Source of the DNA: JBHIDJ01 sp046760105 | Lineage (GTDB): Bacteria; Pseudomonadota; Gammaproteobacteria; Acidiferrobacterales; SPGG2 | Reading direction: 5' to 3' | DNA: 5,323 bases | Assembly: GCA_046760105.1 (NCBI GenBank) | Contig: JBHIDJ010000187.1 | Span: 1 to 5,323, forward strand | Shown here: piece by piece, positions 1 to 3,746 of the stretch | How the letters are laid out: each line of letters begins with the position of its first letter | How positions within the stretch are numbered: the first letter of the stretch is position 1 | Notes under the pieces: model-generated | What the model was told of the DNA's origin: nothing | Databases searched by the model: none | What the model saw: only the letters and a program-made list of their open reading frames with translations | Translations under genes and position numbers: made by a program

Positions 1-1
1 T

Positions 2-82
2 CAATATCCGCCGCCGCAGGCGCGGTTCCACATGAAGGCGTTTCTCCGCAACGCGAGAAAGGTGGTGACTGGTAACTCGTGA
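2..82 (+). CDS. Possible C-terminal end of an upstream gene (partial, weak)
   Basis: One plus-strand frame is open from the window edge to a TGA at 80-82, giving about 26 residues that end in a basic stretch (KAFLRNARKVV followed by TGNS). Most of its codons end in G or C, as in the genes of this window, and it would run in the same direction as the HIT gene. The last few codons and the stop would lie inside the first heptamer repeat. Two other frames over the same bases are also open, including a minus-strand frame with a stop exactly at 1-3, and no family is recognisable. The coding assignment is therefore a guess. Confidence 0.22.
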   Translation, partial: QYPPPQARFHMKAFLRNARKVVTGNS

Positions 83-161
83 TTAGTGATTCGTAACTCG
101 TGACTGGTAGCAAGAAATTTCTTATGATGCTTTGAATTACTAGCTACCGATCACCAGTCAC
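65..161. repeat. Heptamer-repeat element, copy 1 (inverted arms around an AT-rich core)
   Basis: The left arm (65-106) is six consecutive 7-bp units in perfect register: GTGACTG, GTAACTC, GTGATTA, GTGATTC, GTAACTC, GTGACTG. All fit GTRAYTN. The right arm (134-161) holds four units of the same family in the opposite orientation (GAATTAC, TAGCTAC, CGATCAC, CAGTCAC). Between them lies a core containing AGAAATTTCTTAT. Nine bases of the left arm (100-108) are perfectly complementary to 153-161, so the element could fold into a hairpin as DNA or RNA. No coding potential is credible across it. Confidence 0.85.
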
Positions 162-173
162 CGGGAAAAGGCG

Positions 174-249
174 GTGATTGGTGACTGGTGACCAGAAATT
201 CCTTATCATCGCTTGCATTCCTAGTCACCAATTACCAGTTACTAGTCAC
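174..249. repeat. Heptamer-repeat element, copy 2 (inverted arms around the same core)
   Basis: The left arm has three units (174-194: GTGATTG, GTGACTG, GTGACCA). The right arm has four inverted units (222-249: TAGTCAC, CAATTAC, CAGTTAC, TAGTCAC). The core at 195-220 closely resembles that of copy 1 (AGAAATTCCTTAT against AGAAATTTCTTAT, then a similar CTTGNATT part). Positions 174-187 pair with 222-235 as an unbroken 14-bp stem with two G-T pairs. The element stops 11 bp before the HIT start codon, so it occupies the region where that gene's promoter or leader should be. I see no clear sigma-70 promoter within it. Confidence 0.85.
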
Positions 250-260
250 GGAAACAAACA

Positions 261-686
261 ATGCGCACTGATCCAGAGTGTATTTTCTGCAAGATCGTCG
301 CGGGCGAGATTCCGTGTTTCAAGCTATACGAAGATGATCAGACGATTGCGTTTATGGACATCAATCCGGGGAATGAAGGCCATGCGCTCGTGATTTCTAA
401 GGAACACTGGGAGGATGTCTACGCTATTCCGCCGGATTTGATAGCGTCGACCGTAAAAACGGTGAAGAAGGTCGCCGAGGCCGTAAACCAGACGCTCGCC
501 CCGGACGGCATCAATCTCGTGCAGGCTAACGGCAAGGGTGCGGCCCAGTCGATTTTCCACTTTCATATGCACATCTTGCCACGCAAGATTGGCGATGAGC
601 TCAAGATGAATTGGGGCCTACGGCCGGGCGACATGGACGCCGTCAAGGCGGTTTTCGAACGAGTAAAGGAAAATATGCCTGCATAG
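261..686 (+). CDS. HIT-family nucleotide-binding hydrolase/transferase
   Basis: This complete 141-residue protein belongs to the histidine triad superfamily, cytosolic enzymes that hydrolyse nucleoside phosphoramidates, adenylates or dinucleotide polyphosphates. The signature is QSIFHFHMHILPR at about residues 96-108, with the triad at His100, His102 and His104. By family knowledge the middle one, His102, is the nucleophile. The N-terminal CIFCKIVAGEIP segment (Cys7, Cys10) together with His49 resembles the zinc site of many bacterial members. Length and layout are closer to Bacillus-type Hit than to the shorter E. coli HinT. The usual AGQ before the triad reads AAQ. The ATG at 261 is preceded by a weak GGAAA at 250-254 and gives the standard N-terminus. 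It stands alone between the heptamer repeats and a convergent operon. The exact substrate cannot be told from sequence. Confidence 0.95.
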   Translation: MRTDPECIFCKIVAGEIPCFKLYEDDQTIAFMDINPGNEGHALVISKEHWEDVYAIPPDLIASTVKTVKKVAEAVNQTLAPDGINLVQANGKGAAQSIFHFHMHILPRKIGDELKMNWGLRPGDMDAVKAVFERVKENMPA

Positions 687-701
687 GCACGATCGGCGCC
701 C

Positions 702-755
702 GGCTCCGGTTCTGGTAGCTTTCGCGCTACGATCTACTTTTTAGAGACCGGAGCC
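702..755. terminator. Stem-loop between convergent genes, possible bidirectional terminator
   Basis: GGCTCCGGT (702-710) pairs perfectly with ACCGGAGCC (747-755). The pairing extends by three bases (TCT with AGA) past a one-base bulge. An inner hairpin, GTAGC (715-719) with GCTAC (726-730), closes a 6-nt loop, and a T5 run lies at 738-742. The structure begins 15 bp after the HIT stop and ends 4 bp before the stop of the convergent mutase gene, so it can serve both. No long U-tract follows the outer stem on either strand, so termination strength is uncertain. Confidence 0.5.
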
Positions 756-759
756 TTGC

Positions 760-2442
760 TCACACAACCACCAACGGTTCGCCGAATCCCATCTCGCGCC
801 GCAGACAGCCAATGATCTCGCCGTGGGTCGCGCCCGCCGCGGCCGCGTCCACGACACGCGCGAAGACGTTTTGTTCCTTGCTATTGGCCGCTGCGGCTAA
901 GGCGTCGAGTGCGGCTTGCACCATAGTTTGACTGCGCGCCGCCTTGAATGCTTTGAGGCGTGCGAGCTGAGCATCGATCTTGCCCTTGTCCGGTCGCTTT
1001 AGCGGTGGGTGCCTGGACGAGTCTTCATCGACTTGGTAAGCGTTCACGCCGACAATTTTCTGCGCTCCGCTGTCCACTTGTTTCTGAAAGGCCAGAGCGG
1101 ATTCGCCAATCATTGTCTGCACAAACCCGCTTTCTACGGCTTTGTACATGCCACCCGCAGCATCGATCCTGGCGATGAGTGCCTCGATTCTCTCCTCCAT
1201 CTGGTTGGTTAACGTCTCCAGATAATAAGAACCGCCGAGCGGATCGATCACGTCGGCAAGGTGGGCCTCTTCACGCAGGATATTCTGGGTGCTCACGGCA
1301 GCGCGTGCCGCCTCCGCATTGGGCGTGCTCAGGACTTCGTCATAGGCGTCTGTATGCAACGATTGCAGACCGCCGAACAGTCCGGCAATGGCTTGTATGG
1401 TGACACGCGCGATGTTGTTGAGCGGTTGCTGCCGCGTCAGATCGACGCCGGAGGTTTGCGCGTGGAACTTAAAACGCCAGGAACGCGGGTCTTCCGCCCC
1501 AAGACGTTCGCGTGTGATGCGAGACCAAATACGTCGCCCTGCCCGTAGCTTTGCAATCTCTTCGAAAAAACTGATGGACAGGTCGAAGAAGAAGGTAAAG
1601 CGTGGCAAGAAATTATCCGGTGCCATACCGCGAGCTATGCAGTCCTCGGCGTATTGGATAGCGGTGCACAACGTAAACGCCACTGCCTCGGCCGGCGTGG
1701 CGCCCGCCTGTTGCACGTGTTGGCCAACCACCGAGACCGGATTCCAGTTAGGCACATGTTTGTTGGCGAACGCGATGTGATCGACAAGGAGGCGGCGCGA
1801 CCCGGGCAGGGCGACACGGAAGAACATGTGGTTGGCGACGAAGTGCGAGATGTAATCGCTCTGATTGGATGTCCCCGTGATTTTTGACCACGGTATACCG
1901 CGACGTTGGGCGACGGCCAGCAATAAGGCGAGCAGTGTGAACGGTAATGGATCGTTCATGGCGGTAGAGATCTTGTCGATCGGGATATCTCGCAGGCACA
2001 GGTCCATGTCCTCGACTGAGTTCACGATCGTGCCGCATGTGCCTAGCAGCAGTGGATCCACCTCGTCACAGTCATAGCCGCGGTAAACGGAGTTGCACGG
2101 AATCAAGCTGATCGCGGAAGCGCCGGCTTCCAATATGCCCTGAAGCCGGCGGTTATAGTCCTCAGGGATGCCAAGACCGATAAGCTGGCGTTGGCTCCAG
2201 GGTCGCCCGCGATGCATGGTGGGATAGATGCCGCGCGTCATCGGCAACTGACCAGGGAATCCAAGTTCCTCGAGATAGCGCCCGCTGTCCCAATCCGCAA
2301 GCGTGTACAGCGGTTTGATCTCGATACCGGACCGATTTCGGATGGTATCGTTGTCGCCCATGTGCGAGGCATACGCCTGCCACCAGTCGGCGCGGGCACG
2401 CTCGAATCCAGGCAGAGGAAGTTGTACCGGTTGCTGGCTCAT
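760..2442 (-). CDS. Adenosylcobalamin-dependent acyl-CoA mutase, large (substrate-binding) subunit
   Basis: This 560-residue protein is the catalytic TIM-barrel half of a methylmalonyl-CoA mutase-type enzyme, without the fused B12 domain. That is the usual length for split mutases such as isobutyryl-CoA or 2-hydroxyisobutyryl-CoA mutase. Family blocks visible in order are RGIYPTMHRGRPW (70-82), YRGYD (120-124), GTSNQSD (190-196), GQHVQQAGAT (240-249), FHAQTSG (326-332) and GLQSLHT (358-364). His242 matches catalytic His244 of Propionibacterium MutB and Gln194 matches Gln197. The substrate-selecting Tyr89 of MutB aligns with His77, and Arg207 with Asn204, so methylmalonyl-CoA is an unlikely substrate. 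The start was placed at 2442 because AAGGAG lies at the right distance; an in-frame ATG at 2457 overlaps the preceding stop (ATGA) but has no ribosome binding site. It pairs with the small subunit encoded just upstream. Confidence 0.93.
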   Translation of the reverse strand: MSQQPVQLPLPGFERARADWWQAYASHMGDNDTIRNRSGIEIKPLYTLADWDSGRYLEELGFPGQLPMTRGIYPTMHRGRPWSQRQLIGLGIPEDYNRRLQGILEAGASAISLIPCNSVYRGYDCDEVDPLLLGTCGTIVNSVEDMDLCLRDIPIDKISTAMNDPLPFTLLALLLAVAQRRGIPWSKITGTSNQSDYISHFVANHMFFRVALPGSRRLLVDHIAFANKHVPNWNPVSVVGQHVQQAGATPAEAVAFTLCTAIQYAEDCIARGMAPDNFLPRFTFFFDLSISFFEEIAKLRAGRRIWSRITRERLGAEDPRSWRFKFHAQTSGVDLTRQQPLNNIARVTIQAIAGLFGGLQSLHTDAYDEVLSTPNAEAARAAVSTQNILREEAHLADVIDPLGGSYYLETLTNQMEERIEALIARIDAAGGMYKAVESGFVQTMIGESALAFQKQVDSGAQKIVGVNAYQVDEDSSRHPPLKRPDKGKIDAQLARLKAFKAARSQTMVQAALDALAAAANSKEQNVFARVVDAAAAGATHGEIIGCLRREMGFGEPLVVV

Positions 2443-2446
2443 CGTG

Positions 2447-2454
2447 CTCTCCTT
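2447..2454 (-). promoter_or_regulatory. Ribosome binding site deciding the mutase large-subunit start
   Basis: On the minus strand AAGGAGAG sits with its GGAG core 6 nt before the ATG at 2442. It lies downstream of the alternative ATG at 2457, which it cannot serve, so the shorter protein is preferred. Confidence 0.75.
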
Positions 2455-2897
2455 CATACGTTTGGTTGCGCGGACCGTGCTTCGGCCGCCAACTTTGCGA
2501 TCTCGGACACGATATCGTCACGCTTGCTTCCGGGATGAAAGATTCTGCTCACCCCGGCCGCGATCAGAGTGGCTTCGTCTTCATCGGGAATGATGCCGCC
2601 GACTATCACTCTGATGTGTGCCAAGCCTGCTGCGTGCAATGCCTCCATCAGCTTCGGCACCAGCAGGTGATCGGTTGCGAGTGAGCTTATGCCGATAACG
2701 TCGACGTCTTCTTCCAACGCGAGTCTCACGACCGCCAGTATCTCTTGCCAAGGGCGGGTATAAACGACTTCCATGCCGGCGTCGCGTAGATACGCTGCAA
2801 TCACTCGGCTACCGCGGTCGTGACCGTCCAAGCCGACCTTGGTAACCAATACCTTCGGCGGACGTGCCGTCGTGCCGGGCGTCTCGGTCATGGTCAT
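2454..2897 (-). CDS. B12-binding small subunit of the split acyl-CoA mutase
   Basis: This 147-residue stand-alone cobalamin-binding domain is of the methylmalonyl-CoA mutase C-terminal type. The base-off/His-on signature is complete: DGHDRG at 24-29 (Asp24, His26, Gly29, with His26 expected to be the lower axial cobalt ligand), SSL at 71-73 and GG at 100-101. The KVGLDGHDRG and DEDEATLIAAGVSRIFHPG segments are typical of small subunits of split mutases. It should bind adenosylcobalamin and present it to the barrel subunit encoded next. Its ATG (2897-2895) overlaps the TGA of the tetR gene, and its own TGA overlaps an ATG of the large-subunit frame, so all three genes appear translationally coupled. 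A second ATG two codons in (MTMTE) is an alternative start. Function is secure; the acyl substrate depends on the partner. Confidence 0.95.
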   Translation of the reverse strand: MTMTETPGTTARPPKVLVTKVGLDGHDRGSRVIAAYLRDAGMEVVYTRPWQEILAVVRLALEEDVDVIGISSLATDHLLVPKLMEALHAAGLAHIRVIVGGIIPDEDEATLIAAGVSRIFHPGSKRDDIVSEIAKLAAEARSAQPNV

Positions 2898-3490
2898 GTT
2901 TGTTTGATCTCTGCGCCGTGGTGAAGCGCCTGCAAGAATCGCCTGGCTATGGTTCGGGGTGAATCACCGCCCGGCCGGTACCACACTTGCGACCAATTAA
3001 GCGCCCCGATCAACAGCAGGCGCATATAACGCCGGTCTACCTGTGGTGGCAGATCGAGCTCCTCAACCAGTCGCTTGAAGCGCGCCTCGTACTGGTCGCG
3101 CAACGCAATCAGTCGGGGTTTGACCGGGCCGGCATCATCCGGCAGGACGCGGATAACTACCTGTGCGTAGTCGCTATGATCGAGCAGGGTTTCCAAGTGG
3201 GCGATGCAGGCCGCTTCGAGTCGCCGCCAGGGATCGTTTTCGCGGCCGGTAACGGCATCGACCTTCTCGGTGATGCGCCGGACCCCCTCCTTGTAGACGG
3301 TAACGAGCAACTCGTCCTTCGATGGAAAATGGTAATAGATGGAGCCAGGTAACATGCCGACGGCTTTCGCGATGTCGCGCATCGACGTCGCGTGATAGCC
3401 GTGCGAACGGAACAATCGTGCGGCGGCATCGAGGAGGCGCTGCCGTCGATTGTCTTGTCGGGGAGTGGCGGTTGCCGCTTGTACGGACAT
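2894..3490 (-). CDS. TetR-family transcriptional repressor, probably acyl-CoA responsive
   Basis: This 198-residue protein is a TetR regulator. The N-terminal helix-turn-helix domain spans about residues 15-61 (LLDAAARLFRSHGYHATSMR, then AVGMLPGSIYYHFPSKDELL). The C-terminal domain carries GALNWSQVWYRPGG at 162-175. That W-x3-WYRPxG pattern is what I know from acyl-CoA-binding TetR proteins such as KstR2 and Thermus PaaR/FadR, so an acyl-CoA ligand is inferred. It is the first gene of the mutase operon, overlaps the next by ATGA, and sits behind a promoter with a perfect palindromic operator, implying autorepression that includes the mutase genes. The ATG at 3490 was chosen because the in-frame TTG at 3529 lies upstream of the predicted transcription start and would put the operator inside the gene. 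No clear Shine-Dalgarno precedes 3490. Confidence 0.92.
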   Translation of the reverse strand: MSVQAATATPRQDNRRQRLLDAAARLFRSHGYHATSMRDIAKAVGMLPGSIYYHFPSKDELLVTVYKEGVRRITEKVDAVTGRENDPWRRLEAACIAHLETLLDHSDYAQVVIRVLPDDAGPVKPRLIALRDQYEARFKRLVEELDLPPQVDRRYMRLLLIGALNWSQVWYRPGGDSPRTIARRFLQALHHGAEIKQT

Positions 3491-3502
3491 AGCAAGACAT
3501 AG

Positions 3503-3520
3503 AACAAACGATCGTTTGTT
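3503..3520. promoter_or_regulatory. Perfect 18-bp palindrome, probable operator of the adjacent TetR protein
   Basis: AACAAACGATCGTTTGTT is identical to its reverse complement over all 18 bases. It begins directly after the -10 hexamer of the tetR promoter and covers the expected transcription start, the classic position for steric repression. From memory, the inner CAAACGATCGTTTG fits both the PsrA motif (G/C)AAAC-N2-4-GTTT(G/C) and the Thermus PaaR motif CNAACGNNCGTTNG, both from TetR regulators with acyl-type ligands. Confidence 0.88.
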
Positions 3521-3548
3521 TTGTAACAAGATCGCTGGGTAGTGTCAA
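3520..3548 (-). promoter_or_regulatory. Sigma-70 promoter of the tetR-mutase operon
   Basis: On the minus strand a perfect -35 TTGACA (3548-3543) is followed after exactly 17 bp by TACAAA (3525-3520), a 4/6 match to the -10 consensus. Transcription would start near 3513, inside the palindromic operator, leaving a leader of about 23 nt before the ATG at 3490. Confidence 0.75.
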
Positions 3549-3567
3549 CAATGGCACCGACGAAAGG

Positions 3568-3576
3568 GTGTCACAC
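3568..3576. promoter_or_regulatory. Small palindrome GTGTCACAC, possible activator half-site (weak)
   Basis: GTGT and ACAC flank a single C, about 95-100 bp upstream of the predicted sigma-54 transcription start, a distance at which enhancer sites occur. It is short, has no further symmetry, and no regulator can be named. Confidence 0.15.
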
Positions 3577-3597
3577 ACTTTTCGGTCTTGTTGGTAA

Positions 3598-3617
3598 CCC
3601 CGGGATGTGCCCTGGGG
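3598..3617. repeat. Small GC-rich inverted repeat in the divergent intergenic region
   Basis: CCCCGGG (3598-3604) pairs with CCTGGGG (3611-3617) as a 7-bp stem with one G-T pair and a 6-nt loop. No T-run follows and no gene ends nearby, so it is not a terminator. A protein-binding site is possible, but so is chance in GC-rich DNA. Confidence 0.3.
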
Positions 3618-3643
3618 ATCGGTTGGCCGCCCGGCTGGAGCGA

Positions 3644-3660
3644 CTGGCGGGGCTATTGCA
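3644..3660 (+). promoter_or_regulatory. Candidate sigma-54 (RpoN) promoter of the acyl-CoA ligase gene
   Basis: CTGGCGGGGCTATTGCA matches the consensus YTGGCACGRNNNTTGCW at every defined position except two (AC replaced by GG). The invariant GG (3646-3647) and GC (3658-3659) are separated by exactly 10 bp. Transcription would begin near 3671, about 75 bp before the ATG at 3747. I see no comparably good sigma-70 promoter on this strand in the gap. An activator of the NtrC class would be required; none is encoded in the window. Confidence 0.5.
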
Positions 3661-3734
3661 AACTCACGACAAATCAGCAACATTTAAACGCTTCTCTGTC
3701 GTTTTTCGATTTGCTCGTCGTGTTGACGCTCGAG

Positions 3735-3740
3735 GGAGGT
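3735..3740 (+). promoter_or_regulatory. Strong ribosome binding site of the acyl-CoA ligase gene
   Basis: GGAGGT ends 6 nt before the ATG at 3747, within GGGAGGTGG. It is close to the ideal anti-16S match and fixes the start. Confidence 0.9.
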
Positions 3741-3746
3741 GGTTTC

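Noticed and set aside
1..33. Short peptide on the minus strand starting with ATG at 33 and ending in CGGGY, as a possible peptide precursor
   Set aside because: It is only ten residues from the ATG, has no visible ribosome binding site, and no maturation gene is nearby.
65..249. CRISPR array
   Set aside because: The repeat unit is only 7 bp, contiguous without spacers, degenerate and present in both orientations.
178..393. A 71-codon plus-strand open frame starting in the heptamer repeat
   Set aside because: It overlaps the HIT gene in another frame, starts inside repeat DNA, and has no recognisable protein features.
2443..2457. Upstream ATG at 2457 as start of the mutase large subunit
   Set aside because: It has no ribosome binding site, while AAGGAG is ideally placed for the ATG at 2442. 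It remains possible through coupled re-initiation at the ATGA overlap.
960..2593. Many plus-strand open frames opposite the mutase genes
   Set aside because: They are antisense shadows of GC-rich coding sequence; the minus-strand frames carry clear mutase and B12-binding motifs throughout.
3491..3529. TTG at 3529 as start of the tetR gene
   Set aside because: It lies upstream of the predicted transcription start, overlaps the -10 region and operator, and lacks a ribosome binding site.
3686..3704. Second TetR operator near the ligase (AAACG...CGTTT)
   Set aside because: The half-sites are 9 bp apart rather than 2, and symmetry does not extend beyond five bases, so it does not match the operator at 3503-3520.
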